Shown here one piece after another: positions 19,894 through 29,423 of a DNA stretch of 32,848 nt (position 1 is the stretch's first letter; every line of letters begins with the position of its first letter). The notes beneath the pieces were generated by a model. It saw only the letters and a program-made list of their open reading frames with translations, was not told the DNA's origin and searched no databases. Made by a program: the position numbers and the translations under genes. Origin of the DNA: Alphaproteobacteria bacterium (lineage in GTDB: Bacteria > Pseudomonadota > Alphaproteobacteria > Thalassobaculales > Thalassobaculaceae); assembly GCA_013203465.1 (NCBI GenBank), contig JABMNR010000114.1, positions 1 through 32,848 on the forward strand. Reading direction: 5' to 3'.

Positions 19894-21823
19894 GGCGCAC
19901 CACGAAACCTGTCTTTTGATCGACGGAATCGTAGCGCGCCCAGTCGCCCGCCGCCACCCTATCGAGCGACGGCGACGGCTGGCCGAGCCGCTGGCGGTAG
20001 ATCCAAATATTGGCCAGGACCCGTTCAATAAACTGGCGGGTTTCACGCGATGGGATTGATTCGATGAACAACAGCGGATCGTCCTGGAAGTCGGTCTGTC
20101 GCTTCCATTTGGCGAGGTTGCCTGGTCCCGCGTTATAGCCGACCAACAATCGGAACAGGTCGCCCTCGACCCGGTCCAGTTCAAGCAAGTGGGTGACGTA
20201 GCGCTGTCCCAACGCCATGTTGAGCTCCGGCTGGTAGAGCTCATGGCGGTGATCCAGCTCGTCATTCTCGTCCACGGCGTTGGCGGTGCGCGGCATCAGC
20301 TGCATCAGCCCACGGGCGCCCTGGCCCGAGCGGGCGCGGGGATCGAACCCGGATTCCTGCCGGATAATGCCGTAGATCAACGCCCGGTCGACGCTAAACC
20401 CACCATCGGGCGCCCAAGATGGGACCGGATAGAGGGCGGCATGATAGGTCCGGCCGCTGGACAACCGGACAATCCCGGCGAGCCGGATCGCCAGGCCCGG
20501 CATGTTGTGCTGCGTCGCGAGGGTCATCAGCGGCTCACGCAACGCCGGCTCGAGCCGTGGAAACAGCGTCCGCCATTCCCGCTCGGCCCGATCGCTCTCG
20601 CCAACCTGCATCAGCGCCAGAGCGCGGCGCCCGCCCGGATGCCCCATCAACGCCGACAGCCGCTGGTCGGACAGCCTCGGCAACGACCAGTCGAACGGCA
20701 CCTCCACCCCCAACGCACGGCGGCCGAGTAGCCCGTAGAAGGTCAACGGATAGTGCGCGGCCCGAGCCAGCCAACGGGTCGCGTCGGCTGGTCGGCGTTC
20801 CTTCAACGCGGCGCGCGACGCCCAATACGCGCCCGCGGCGCGAGCAGCGCGGGACGCACGTTCCGACAAGGCCAAGATGCCAAAATGTTCGCTAGCGACG
20901 GCGATATCGCCCATCCGCCAGGCCGCCAATCCCGCCGTCCAGTGCGCGGTCGGCACCTGATCACCAGCCTCAGCGGCGCTTTTAGCAGCCAACCGTAACG
21001 CCTCGGCGTCCTTGCCGAAGATGAAATAGCCATGGGCGATGCGCGCGCGCGCCTCGGCGAACTCAACGGGATCGAGAATCGCCCGCGCGGGGGCACCATC
21101 GAGAATTTTAAGCGCGCCCGAAGGCCAACCCTGCCAAATACGACGGCGAATCTCGTTCTTGATCTGCCGCAGCGCCTTCAATTGGCCATCGGAGCGATTT
21201 CGCGGAGACACATAGAGCGTCACATCAACCACCGCGTCGGCACCGCTCCCGCCAAGATACCCCTTGATCGGCGCGCGGGGCGCCTTGCCGCCGCTTGGCT
21301 TGCGACGAAGCGCCAGACGATAAATGTTTTTTGCGCCCGGGTGGTCGGCATACCGGTCTAGCCACGCCGACAATTCCTTCCACGACGAGCGGTATGCCGT
21401 CGGGTGCAGATACCGTTGCGCCTGCACGTGGCCAAGCAGCAGCGGGTCGGCGAGTTCGCGAATCAACGCATCGGCCTGTTTCCATTGGCCATCGCGTTGA
21501 AGCTTGAAAATGCTGCGGTACCGGTCTGCGTCCGCGGTCGTCAGCACCCGGGGCAACGGCCGCACGTTGTCGACCAGCTCATCGTACAGCGCCGTCGGCG
21601 GCAGCAAAGCGGTCTCCTCGGCCACTTCCTGGGCCACAGAAGACGTCGCCACCATCAACAGGGCAAATATGATCGCCAGACAATCACCAAGCCGCCAAAC
21701 ACCCGACCACCAAGCGCCCGGCCCTGTTCCCAAACCATGCGGGAACCTCCGGCTAATCCGTGCTTGCCCATCAGTGGCGACCCGGAAGGTGGGCGCATTA
21801 TGGCTAAATTGTGGCAGGAGCAT
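19880..21823 (-). CDS. Soluble-type lytic transglycosylase (Slt family)
   Basis: Periplasmic murein lytic transglycosylase that cleaves the MurNAc-GlcNAc bond with 1,6-anhydro product formation. The C-terminal SLT domain (from about residue 480) has the catalytic glutamate in [29 protein letters not shown], then [11 protein letters not shown] and [14 protein letters not shown]. The N-terminal part is a long helical, superhelix-like region as in Slt70. A signal peptide core ([18 protein letters not shown]) lies about 45-60 residues after the ATG at 21823. That ATG is poorly supported: it has no Shine-Dalgarno and would give an unusually long pre-sequence. A TTG near 21720, with GGAGG upstream, may be the true start. 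The gene is downstream of a UDG gene and overlaps moaB. Confidence 0.88.
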   Translation of the reverse strand: MLLPQFSHNAPTFRVATDGQARISRRFPHGLGTGPGAWWSGVWRLGDCLAIIFALLMVATSSVAQEVAEETALLPPTALYDELVDNVRPLPRVLTTADADRYRSIFKLQRDGQWKQADALIRELADPLLLGHVQAQRYLHPTAYRSSWKELSAWLDRYADHPGAKNIYRLALRRKPSGGKAPRAPIKGYLGGSGADAVVDVTLYVSPRNRSDGQLKALRQIKNEIRRRIWQGWPSGALKILDGAPARAILDPVEFAEARARIAHGYFIFGKDAEALRLAAKSAAEAGDQVPTAHWTAGLAAWRMGDIAVASEHFGILALSERASRAARAAGAYWASRAALKERRPADATRWLARAAHYPLTFYGLLGRRALGVEVPFDWSLPRLSDQRLSALMGHPGGRRALALMQVGESDRAEREWRTLFPRLEPALREPLMTLATQHNMPGLAIRLAGIVRLSSGRTYHAALYPVPSWAPDGGFSVDRALIYGIIRQESGFDPRARSGQGARGLMQLMPRTANAVDENDELDHRHELYQPELNMALGQRYVTHLLELDRVEGDLFRLLVGYNAGPGNLAKWKRQTDFQDDPLLFIESIPSRETRQFIERVLANIWIYRQRLGQPSPSLDRVAAGDWARYDSVDQKTGFVVRHARY

Positions 21824-21888
21824 AGAATCAGCAATAAGCGAAGCTCTGGGGCGGGGCAAGCGCAAGACAGCGCCATCGACACGGTTTC

Positions 21889-21897
21889 TGTGGATAA
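21889..21897 (-). promoter_or_regulatory. Perfect DnaA box in the slt leader
   Basis: The minus strand reads TTATCCACA, the exact high-affinity DnaA box. It is embedded in two small inverted repeats (GGTTT...AAACC and GTGG...CCAC) and lies about 35-45 bases downstream of the predicted slt start point. Only this one perfect box was noticed in the window. Confidence 0.45.
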
Positions 21898-21938
21898 ACC
21901 ACTACCGAAGGGCTACCAAACGCAGCTTGCGCATGATA

Positions 21939-21968
21939 ATTATAAAAAATAAACTCAAATAGTGATAA
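21939..21968 (-). promoter_or_regulatory. Sigma-70-type promoter for the lytic transglycosylase gene
   Basis: On the minus strand TTATCA (21968-21963; 4 of 6 to TTGACA) and a perfect TATAAT (21944-21939) are 18 bases apart, in the most A+T-rich stretch of the region. Transcription would start near 21932, about 110 bases before the ATG at 21823, with the DnaA box in the leader. Confidence 0.45.
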
Positions 21969-21994
21969 AATTACAAAAAATACGCCTTTGTTGA

Positions 21995-22864
21995 TCAATC
22001 CGAACAAAGCTTAATATATCGTTGCTTTAGTGTGACTAAGTCTTTCCAGGCATTGGCTTTTTGAGCCGGGCTGCGGAGCAGGAAAGCCGGATGGTACGTT
22101 GAAATCGTCGGGATCGGCGCACCGCCGGACGGCCCGGTCCACTCGAACCAGCGCCCTCGAAGCCGCATGATCCCCTCACGTCGGTCGAGCAATGTCTTCG
22201 CCGATGTGCCGCCGATCAACACCAAGATCTTTGGCGCGGCCAGCTCGATGTGTCGTTGCACGAACGGCAGGCACACCGCGACCTCAGCCGGGGTCGGCTG
22301 TCGGTTACCTGGCGGCCTCCAGGGCAAAATATTGGCGATGTAGGCGTTTTTAGCCCGGTCGAAACCGATGCTGGCCAACATTTGATCCAACAGACGCCCG
22401 CTTACCCCGACGAACGGCTTGCCCTCGCGGTCCTCGTCGGCGCCAGGCGCCTCGCCAACAAACATCACCGGCGCCCCCGGTGTGCCGTCGGCGAACACCG
22501 TGTTGGTGGCCGTCACCTTCAACGGACATCCTTCGAAACCGCGCAGGATTTCCTCCAGCTCATCCAGGTCCCGTGCCGCCAGCGCAAGCTTTCGCGCCGC
22601 ACTGGCCGCCTCGATCAAAGGTGTATCCGCAGCCGGCGGCTCCATACTGATTGGTTGGCGACTGATTGGGTCGCGCGGGTGCGCCTCAGCCGGCGCCGGA
22701 TTGGCGGCGCGCGTAACGACCGCCGGTGGTCGCGCCACGGGACGCGGCTGGGTCCGGTCGACCGCCTCGGCCAGGATGGCTTCGTCCACGCCGGCGTCCA
22801 AATACCAAGACAGAACGGCCCGCGCGACGGCGCGTTCCGGCGCATCCTCTGGATCACGGTTCAT
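21995..22864 (-). CDS. Family 4-type uracil-DNA glycosylase
   Basis: Base-excision repair enzyme removing uracil from DNA. The 289-residue product has a poorly conserved N-terminal 100 residues, then the catalytic core: NTVFADGTPGAPVMFVGEAPGADEDREGKPFVGVSGRLLD (motif 1, GEAPG), ILPWRPPGNRQPT, and the second motif STYHPAFLLR (H258). The family usually ligates a 4Fe-4S cluster with four cysteines. Here C113 and C198 remain, but the other two positions are F110 and W182, so the cluster is probably absent. The ATG at 22864 begins MNRDPEDA. It is divergent from the ETF-QO gene (84 bases) and upstream of slt and moaB. Confidence 0.9.
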   Translation of the reverse strand: MNRDPEDAPERAVARAVLSWYLDAGVDEAILAEAVDRTQPRPVARPPAVVTRAANPAPAEAHPRDPISRQPISMEPPAADTPLIEAASAARKLALAARDLDELEEILRGFEGCPLKVTATNTVFADGTPGAPVMFVGEAPGADEDREGKPFVGVSGRLLDQMLASIGFDRAKNAYIANILPWRPPGNRQPTPAEVAVCLPFVQRHIELAAPKILVLIGGTSAKTLLDRREGIMRLRGRWFEWTGPSGGAPIPTISTYHPAFLLRSPAQKANAWKDLVTLKQRYIKLCSD

Positions 22865-22948
22865 GCCTGATATATGACAGGTTTGGTCGGGAGCGGCCAC
22901 CGCCGCACGGCGGACCGTCGGCGATCGGATTGGGAGCGGGAGCGAGGC

Positions 22949-24589
22949 ATGGAACGCGAGGCCATGGAATGCGATGTCGTGATCGTCGGCGCGGGCCCCG
23001 CGGGGTTGTCCGCCGCGATCAAGCTGAAACAGCTCTGCACCGAGAACGGCACCGATCTATCGGTGGTGGTACTGGAGAAGGGCGCCGAGGTCGGAGCGCA
23101 CATCCTGTCGGGCGCGGTCATCGAACCACGGGCGCTGAATGAGCTGATCCCTGATTGGAAGGATAAAGGCGCGCCGCTGGTGACGGAGGCGCGCGAGGAT
23201 CGGTTCCTATACCTCACCAAACGATCATCGTTCCGCCTGCCGACCCCGCCACAGATGAACAACCACGGCAACTATATCGTCAGCCTGGGTAATGTGTGTC
23301 GCTGGCTGGGGCAACAGGCCGAGGAATTGGGTGTCGAGATTTACCCGGGTTTCGCCGCTTCCGAAGTGCTGTTCCACGAGGATGGCAGCGTCAAGGGCGT
23401 CGCCACCGGCGACATGGGCATCGGCAAGGACGGCGAGAAGACCGCCAACTATCAGCCCGGCATGGAGCTGCACGCCAAGCTCACCCTGTTCGGTGAGGGT
23501 TGCCGGGGCTCGTTGTCCCAGGAGCTGATGGCACGCTTCGATCTCCGCGCCGAGAGCGATCCACAGACCTACGCGATCGGTATCAAGGAATTGTGGGAGG
23601 TCGACCCCGAAAAGCACCACCCGGGCCGCATCGTTCACACCGTCGGCTGGCCGGTAACGGGCGACGTCTACGGTGGCTCTTTCCTCTATCATCTGGAGGA
23701 AAATCAAGTCGCGGTCGGTTTCGTCGTTGGGCTCGACTACACAAACCCGCATCTGTCGCCGTTCGAGGAATTTCAGCGCTTCAAGCAGCACCCCGACATT
23801 CGTCCGACTTTCGAGGGCGGGCGGCGCATCGCCTACGGCGCGCGAGCGTTAAACGAGGGCGGATTCCAGGCCATTCCCAAGCTAACCTTCCCGGGCGGTG
23901 TGCTGATCGGCTGTTCGGCCGGTTTCTTGAACGTGCCCAAGATCAAGGGCAGCCACAACGCCATGAAGTCCGGCATGACGGCGGCTGAAGCGGCGTTCGA
24001 CGCCCTGAGGGGCGGCGATGCGCCCATGGGGTTGGAATTGACCACCTATCCGGAGAAGCTGAAGCAGACCTGGGTCTGGGAGGAGTTGCATCAGGTTCGC
24101 AACATTCGCCCAGCCTTCCGCCTCGGTCTCTTGGGCGGCATCGGCTACTCGGCGCTCGACACCTATGTGCTGCGCGGCCGAGCGCCGTGGACGCTGCACC
24201 ATCACCCCGATCATGAGTCGTTGAAGCCGGCGGCCCATTGCCCGACGATCGACTACCCGAAACCCGATGGGGAGGTCAGCTTCGACCGTCTGTCCTCGGT
24301 ATTCTTATCAAACACCAATCACGAGGAAAACCAGCCGGCGCACCTAACTTTACGCGACGCGTCGGTGCCGGTGGAGCATAATCTGCGGCTCTACGACGCG
24401 CCGGAACAGCGGTATTGTCCAGCTGGAGTCTACGAAATCGTCCGCGATGACCATGGCGGCAATCCAAGGCTGCAGATCAACGCGCAAAACTGTGTGCATT
24501 GTAAGACCTGCGATATCAAGGACCCGACGCAGAATATTCACTGGGTGGTGCCGGAAGGCGGGGGCGGACCGGTCTACCCCAACATGTGA
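22949..24589 (+). CDS. Electron transfer flavoprotein-ubiquinone oxidoreductase (ETF-QO)
   Basis: Membrane-associated iron-sulfur flavoenzyme that passes electrons from ETF, mainly from fatty acid and amino acid oxidation, to ubiquinone. The 546-residue product has the FAD motif [10 protein letters not shown] (14-23), [12 protein letters not shown], the mid-region [17 protein letters not shown] and [39 protein letters not shown], all typical. The C-terminal 4Fe-4S cluster ligands are C490 (CPAGVYE) and C515, C518, C521 (CVHCKTC). Length matches bacterial ETF-QO. The ATG at 22949 follows a GGGAGCGGGAGCGAGG purine run. The next gene starts 7 bases after the stop. Confidence 0.96.
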   Translation: MEREAMECDVVIVGAGPAGLSAAIKLKQLCTENGTDLSVVVLEKGAEVGAHILSGAVIEPRALNELIPDWKDKGAPLVTEAREDRFLYLTKRSSFRLPTPPQMNNHGNYIVSLGNVCRWLGQQAEELGVEIYPGFAASEVLFHEDGSVKGVATGDMGIGKDGEKTANYQPGMELHAKLTLFGEGCRGSLSQELMARFDLRAESDPQTYAIGIKELWEVDPEKHHPGRIVHTVGWPVTGDVYGGSFLYHLEENQVAVGFVVGLDYTNPHLSPFEEFQRFKQHPDIRPTFEGGRRIAYGARALNEGGFQAIPKLTFPGGVLIGCSAGFLNVPKIKGSHNAMKSGMTAAEAAFDALRGGDAPMGLELTTYPEKLKQTWVWEELHQVRNIRPAFRLGLLGGIGYSALDTYVLRGRAPWTLHHHPDHESLKPAAHCPTIDYPKPDGEVSFDRLSSVFLSNTNHEENQPAHLTLRDASVPVEHNLRLYDAPEQRYCPAGVYEIVRDDHGGNPRLQINAQNCVHCKTCDIKDPTQNIHWVVPEGGGGPVYPNM

Positions 24590-24596
24590 GGTCGCC

Positions 24597-26363
24597 TTGC
24601 GGAATTCCACGCCGCGCCGACGGACCGTAGGTCTGCTCGCCGTCGGGTTGCTCATTGGCCTGATGTTGCCGGGCTGCGTGACGATGCCGAACAGCGATAA
24701 CGGTACGGCCGCCGGATCAATTGAGCGCTTTGACTCGGTCCTCGGCAACTATCTGGCCGCCCGTCATGCTGCCCGCATCAAGGATGTTGAGCGAGCCCGT
24801 CATTACTATGACCAAGTGCTGGCCGCCGCACCGACAAATCTGGCCCTGCAGCGTCAGGCCTTTTTGATGCGGCTCCAAGACGGGCGATTCGAGTCGGCCA
24901 AGGAGTTGGCCGGCCCGCTGATCGACGAATTGGATGGCGGCGCACCGGTCGCCAAGCTGTTTTTTGCCGTCGAAGCCACCCGGGACGGCCGCTTCGACGA
25001 TGCCATCATGCACGTTAAGGAGCTGCCCGACAGCCGACTCAACCGGATTCTCGGGCCGCTGCTGGAGACCTGGATCGCGGTCGGCCGCGGCCGTGCCGAC
25101 GACGCACGCAACGCGCTGACCGCTCTTAACGCTCTTGACGGGTTCGATGGGCTTCAAGCGCTTCACACCGCGCTGGCGGCCGATGCGCTCGGCGAGATCG
25201 ACGACGCGCGCCGTGGCTACGACAAGGCTCTGGCGTTGCGGGCGCAACCGCCGTTGCGGCTGCGCTTGATCGCGGCATCCTTTTTCGCGCGTACGGGGGA
25301 TGTTGAGCGTGCGCTGACCCTCGTTCGGGATGGCGATGAACGCGCAAGCGCGCCGGAGACGCTGGAGGCGCTCATCCGTCGGATCGCCGCCGACCCGTCG
25401 ACGGTGCCGCCGACCGCAACCGAAGGCATGGCCGAAGGGTTTTTCGATCTCGCCAGCGCCTTGCAACGGGATCGGGGCGCCGACATGGCGCTGGTGTTCG
25501 CGCGCTTTGCATTGCGGCTCAACCCGCGGTTCGACTTGGCCGCCTTGTTGATCGCTGAGATCCTGGACGATCGTGGACAGTATGAGGCCGCCCTACACAT
25601 CTACGACACGATCTCGTCCGATTCTCCCTACCGGTTAATGGCGACCCTACGCGCGATCGGCAGCCTGGAGGATTTGAACCGTTTTGAGGACGCCGCCTTG
25701 TCGCTCGACGGTCTCGCCACCGCCTACCCGGATCGGATCGACCCCTTGGTACGGTTGGGAGACTTGTATCGCGGACGCGAGGCCTGGGACAAGGCGATCG
25801 CTGCCTACGATCGCGCCGCGAGCCGCCTCGGCGAACCGGAACCGAGGTATTGGTCGCTGTTCTACTCCCGTGGCATCGCATTGGAACGCAACGACCGCTG
25901 GGCCGAGGCGGAGGCTGATTTTCTCAAGGCGCTAGCGTTGCGGCCGGACCAGCCCTACGTCCTGAACTACCTCGGATATTTCTGGGTGGATCAAGGTATT
26001 AACCTGGATCGGGCGCGGAGCATGATCGAGAAGGCGGTCGAGCTGCGCCCGAACGACGGCTACATTGTCGACAGTCTCGGCTGGGCGCTGTACCGCATGG
26101 GCCAGTTCTCCTCCGCCGTCACGACCTTGGAGCGAGCCGTTGAGCTGCGCCCGACCGATCCAACGATCAACGATCACCTGGGTGACGCCTATTGGCGGGT
26201 CGGCCGCCGCGCCGAGGCGCGATTCCAATGGCGCCGGGCCCTGGGCTTCGAGCCAGGTGTCGAACTCGAACCGGTGTTGCACAAGAAGCTGCGTCAAGGT
26301 CTGGGCGACAGCGAGGCGCGCCGCGTCAACGTCGAGCCCTCGGCGGGAGCAAGCGGCGGCTGA
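24597..26363 (+). CDS. TPR-repeat lipoprotein
   Basis: A 588-residue exported protein. The N-terminus is a lipoprotein signal (RRRTVGLLAVGLLIGLMLPGC; lipobox LPGC with C27), so the mature form should be tethered to a membrane. The rest is a chain of tetratricopeptide repeats, clearest from about residue 390 on (RGIALERNDRWAEAEADFLKALALRPDQPYVLNYLGY, and two further copies with AVELRPNDGYIVDSLGWALYRMG and AVELRPTDPTINDHLGDAYWRVG). The start is most likely the TTG at 24597, since no ATG or GTG lies before the signal; GAGG precedes it. It lies between ETF-QO and ispE in one tight run. Such proteins act as scaffolds, but no partner can be named. Confidence 0.85.
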   Translation: MRNSTPRRRTVGLLAVGLLIGLMLPGCVTMPNSDNGTAAGSIERFDSVLGNYLAARHAARIKDVERARHYYDQVLAAAPTNLALQRQAFLMRLQDGRFESAKELAGPLIDELDGGAPVAKLFFAVEATRDGRFDDAIMHVKELPDSRLNRILGPLLETWIAVGRGRADDARNALTALNALDGFDGLQALHTALAADALGEIDDARRGYDKALALRAQPPLRLRLIAASFFARTGDVERALTLVRDGDERASAPETLEALIRRIAADPSTVPPTATEGMAEGFFDLASALQRDRGADMALVFARFALRLNPRFDLAALLIAEILDDRGQYEAALHIYDTISSDSPYRLMATLRAIGSLEDLNRFEDAALSLDGLATAYPDRIDPLVRLGDLYRGREAWDKAIAAYDRAASRLGEPEPRYWSLFYSRGIALERNDRWAEAEADFLKALALRPDQPYVLNYLGYFWVDQGINLDRARSMIEKAVELRPNDGYIVDSLGWALYRMGQFSSAVTTLERAVELRPTDPTINDHLGDAYWRVGRRAEARFQWRRALGFEPGVELEPVLHKKLRQGLGDSEARRVNVEPSAGASGG

Positions 26364-26364
26364 C

Positions 26365-27288
26365 ATGCCGCCAACCAACCATGCCGGACTGATTGCCCGC
26401 GCCCCCGCCAAGGTCAATCTCTGTCTCCACGTGATCGGTCGCCGTCCCGACGGCTATCACGAACTGGATAGCCTGGTGGCGTTCGCCGACATCGGGGATC
26501 TATTGACCTTGGTGTTGGACGAAACACGCCATTCCTTGCAGGTGCTCTGCAGGGAATCTCCCGTGCCCTCACTCTCCAAGACAGAGGTAGTGCCCACTGG
26601 GGTGGACAACCTCGCCTGGCGCGCCGTGGCCATGGCCGGACGCATTATCGGCGATCTGGACGGGTTTCGGTTGATGCTGGAAAAAACCTTGCCCTCGGGT
26701 GCCGGGCTTGGCGGCGGATCGAGCGACGCGGCGGCGGTCCTCGATCTCGTCGCTCGCGTCACCAACACCGATCCGGCGACAATGGCAGGATCAGCAGTAC
26801 TCGGCGCCGATGTTCCGGTGTGCCGCGTGCCAAGACCTTGGCGAATCAGTGGTTTTGGCGATCGTCTCATGCCCGTCGAGCTGGCGCGCCCATTGCCGGT
26901 GGTCATCGTGTGGCCCGGCGTTGGCCTATCGACCGCCACGGTGTTCGCCCGGCGGACGGGTGCCTTCGGCGCGGCCATCCCAAATGAGGCGATTCAGCGT
27001 TTGGCAACCGATCCGATCGCCGCACTGGCGGATCTTCGAAACGATTTAGCGACCGCCGCCGCAGCCCTTGAACCCGGTATCAGCAAAGCACTACACGCCC
27101 TTGAATCTACCCGGGAGTGCGCCCTCGCCCGCATGTCCGGCAGCGGTTCAACCGTGTTCGGCCTGTACCCAACCGACGCTGCGGCAGAGAGTGCCGCCGA
27201 GCAGCTGCAGACCCTACATCCATCGTGGTGGATACGCTCAACGGTTCTGCATAACGAACCGATTGATCGCTTTTTTATAGATAGTTAA
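26365..27288 (+). CDS. ispE: 4-diphosphocytidyl-2-C-methyl-D-erythritol kinase IspE
   Basis: GHMP kinase of the MEP isoprenoid pathway. The 307-residue product shows ARAPAKVNLCLHVIGRRPDGYHELDSLVAF at the N-terminus (with the substrate-binding lysine K16), the ATP loop LPSGAGLGGGSSDAAAVL, LGADVPVC with the catalytic aspartate, and the C-terminal GHMP motif ARMSGSGSTVFGLY. The ATG at 26365 begins one base after the TGA of the TPR gene, so the two genes are probably cotranslated. It ends 5 bases before the end of the convergent PodJ-like gene, with no visible terminator between. Confidence 0.96.
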   Translation: MPPTNHAGLIARAPAKVNLCLHVIGRRPDGYHELDSLVAFADIGDLLTLVLDETRHSLQVLCRESPVPSLSKTEVVPTGVDNLAWRAVAMAGRIIGDLDGFRLMLEKTLPSGAGLGGGSSDAAAVLDLVARVTNTDPATMAGSAVLGADVPVCRVPRPWRISGFGDRLMPVELARPLPVVIVWPGVGLSTATVFARRTGAFGAAIPNEAIQRLATDPIAALADLRNDLATAAAALEPGISKALHALESTRECALARMSGSGSTVFGLYPTDAAAESAAEQLQTLHPSWWIRSTVLHNEPIDRFFIDS

Positions 27289-27293
27289 CTAGA

Positions 27294-29357
27294 TCACCCC
27301 CGGAGACGTGCGATCAAGGCCACCGATGGTAAGCCTGTCACCGGCAGGCCCTCGGTGGCTTGATACCGGCTAATCGCGGCGCGCGTTCGGGGCCCGGCGA
27401 TGCCATCAACGACCCCATCATAGAGACCACGATCAAGCAATCGCTGCTGAATGTCGGCAATACCTTCCGCGCCCAACGCTCCATCCACCGCCGTTGTCGT
27501 CTCGGTATCCGCCAACGCGGGAACGCCACCGACGGTGCCGGCGCCCTGGGTCTTAAGCCATGCCCGCGCCTTATCATGATCAAGCGCCGCCGCGCGGCGA
27601 AACAGTTGCTCGGCTTCCGCTTGGTCAGCCGGGCGGCCCAACCCTTCGTGGGCAAAGACCGCGAGGTTGTACAGCGCACCAGGAACACCGCGGTCGGCCG
27701 CGCGGCGGAACCAGCGCCCGGCCTCGGCGTAGGACTGCGGAATTCCGCGCCCGGCGGCGTACAACACACCGAGATTGTATTGTGCCAGCGGATGTCCCTG
27801 TTCGGCGGCGCTGTGATACCACAGCAAAGCACGGGTGGCGTCCGCCGGCACGCCGGTACCGGTCTCGTGCAGGACCCCAAGATTATACTGCGCGTTCGCG
27901 ACACCGTTGATCGCCGCTTCCCGGAACCACACCGCCGCCTCGGCATAGTCTGGCACCGCGTTATTGGCGAGCGCTACGGCGAGATCGTGCTGTGCCTTAA
28001 AATCACCCGCGCGGGCCCGTGCCAGCAGAGCCTCGCGCTCGGACACAGCCGGAACCTCATTCGGCGCCGATGAACCCGCCACCACAGGTGGGGCTAATCT
28101 CGGTGAGATCGGTGGCGCCGTATCATCATCGCTTGTTTGCGCCGCTACCTTCGCTGCCGATGCCGGCGGCGTGTGGATTGCCGCAATGCTTGGCGCGCTC
28201 GGCAAGGGCGTCAGCCCCCGATCAACGGTTTCAAGCATCTGATCGGGCGCGGCATCAGGCTCTGCACCGGGCGCAACAATAATTGGCACAGGTGGCGCGG
28301 TTCGCGGACTGGGTAGAGACGCCACCGGCGATACCGGACGAGGACTGGGCGCCATGGCCGCATCGCCTTCCGCCTCAGGCTCGATGAGACGCTGAATCTC
28401 GGTCCAAATCTCAACGGTCCAGGCATCGATCTCGGTCCACGCCGCCTGCCCAGCCGCCCGCATACTATGCCCAATTTCGGTAATCTTGCGCTCCAGCGTC
28501 GGTCGATCGAGGCGCCCATCCATGCCGGACCAGACCGCGCCCAGCAACACGACCGCGAGCAGAGCCAGCGCCGACAGCGCCCATAGCCAGCCGCGCCATC
28601 GCCGGACGCGGCGAGCCGGACGAACATTGGCCGCGTTCCCGATCCGCTTGGGGCCAACCCGCTGGGCCGTCACGGGGATGGATTGCTCAAACCCGGATGG
28701 CCTCTCATCCAACGGGGGGTCAAGCGATCCTGCGGTGAACGGCTCCGGTTCCATATCGGTGGTCGGCGGCACCGGTGCCAAGCGTACGTCGGCCGGCCGG
28801 GGCACGCCGGCGTCTCGGCGCAAGGCCTCGGCATCGAGCTCGGGCTCCGGAGACCAGTCGACCGGGGGGCCGTCAGGCGTGGGTGATTGATCAACTGGCC
28901 CGCCATGGACAGGCAGCAAAGCCGGATCTTGGTCCTCAACCCCTCGTGGGCCCGCCTGTTGCGTCCCGGGCAAGGTTAAGCGAGCCGTGGCCCGGGGCCG
29001 CTTTTCAATCGCCACCAGACGTTCCGCCACGTCGCGCAATCCATAGGCGATGGGGCGCAAGGTCGCGTCGAACCGAGCATCGGTGTCATCAAGACGGTGA
29101 AACACCGCTTCCAAGGTCTCAGGGCGAAGGCCCATGGTCGGCGCGGCATGGCGCAGGCCACCAGACGTCCCGACCTCGGTATCGGTATTAGCAGGATGGG
29201 TTGGTGCGCCCCCGCTCCGCGCGCCGGCATCAGCCCGGATCGCGTGATCGATCCATTCACCAATCGTCATGCCCGCCGCCTGCGCGGCACGACGAGCGAT
29301 GTCGCGCGTTGCCTGATCGACGCCCTTTACACTCCAGGCAGATCCGTGACGCGCCAC
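27294..29357 (-). CDS. PodJ-like polarity protein: WSVKG motif, one transmembrane helix, Sel1 repeats, peptidoglycan-binding domain
   Basis: A 687-residue bitopic protein with the architecture of Caulobacter PodJ. It has an N-terminal element (residues 6-40: WSVKGVD, GMTIGEW), a short helical segment (72-120), a long Pro/acidic cytoplasmic stretch, one membrane helix (256-277) after a basic RRVRRWR, a periplasmic Pro/Ala linker (330-440), Sel1-type TPRs (about 450-603; for example AQYNLGVLHETGTGVPADATRALLWYHSAAEQG), and a peptidoglycan-binding domain (630-687; IQQRLLDRGLYDGVVDGIAGPRTRAAI). PodJ organises the flagellar/stalk pole in Caulobacter; the coiled-coil cytoplasmic part is much shorter here. 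The start is a GTG at 29357 with GGAGG just before. The two genes upstream encode proteins with the same N-terminal element. Confidence 0.8.
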   Translation of the reverse strand: MARHGSAWSVKGVDQATRDIARRAAQAAGMTIGEWIDHAIRADAGARSGGAPTHPANTDTEVGTSGGLRHAAPTMGLRPETLEAVFHRLDDTDARFDATLRPIAYGLRDVAERLVAIEKRPRATARLTLPGTQQAGPRGVEDQDPALLPVHGGPVDQSPTPDGPPVDWSPEPELDAEALRRDAGVPRPADVRLAPVPPTTDMEPEPFTAGSLDPPLDERPSGFEQSIPVTAQRVGPKRIGNAANVRPARRVRRWRGWLWALSALALLAVVLLGAVWSGMDGRLDRPTLERKITEIGHSMRAAGQAAWTEIDAWTVEIWTEIQRLIEPEAEGDAAMAPSPRPVSPVASLPSPRTAPPVPIIVAPGAEPDAAPDQMLETVDRGLTPLPSAPSIAAIHTPPASAAKVAAQTSDDDTAPPISPRLAPPVVAGSSAPNEVPAVSEREALLARARAGDFKAQHDLAVALANNAVPDYAEAAVWFREAAINGVANAQYNLGVLHETGTGVPADATRALLWYHSAAEQGHPLAQYNLGVLYAAGRGIPQSYAEAGRWFRRAADRGVPGALYNLAVFAHEGLGRPADQAEAEQLFRRAAALDHDKARAWLKTQGAGTVGGVPALADTETTTAVDGALGAEGIADIQQRLLDRGLYDGVVDGIAGPRTRAAISRYQATEGLPVTGLPSVALIARLRG

Positions 29358-29423
29358 GAGGCCTCCGAAATCAATACGGTAGCGCTCGTAGTATAACCGG
29401 GTAGCGCTCTGGAGAAAAGAGGG

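Noticed and set aside
21860-21994. Possible replication origin: A+T-rich patch with a DnaA box
   Set aside because: Only one DnaA box is present and the neighbours (UDG, slt) are not the usual origin genes; a promoter explains the A+T-richness.
24447-24596. An earlier start for the TPR lipoprotein, inside the ETF-QO gene
   Set aside because: The extension would place 50 residues before a clear lipoprotein signal peptide and overlap the conserved Fe-S region of ETF-QO.
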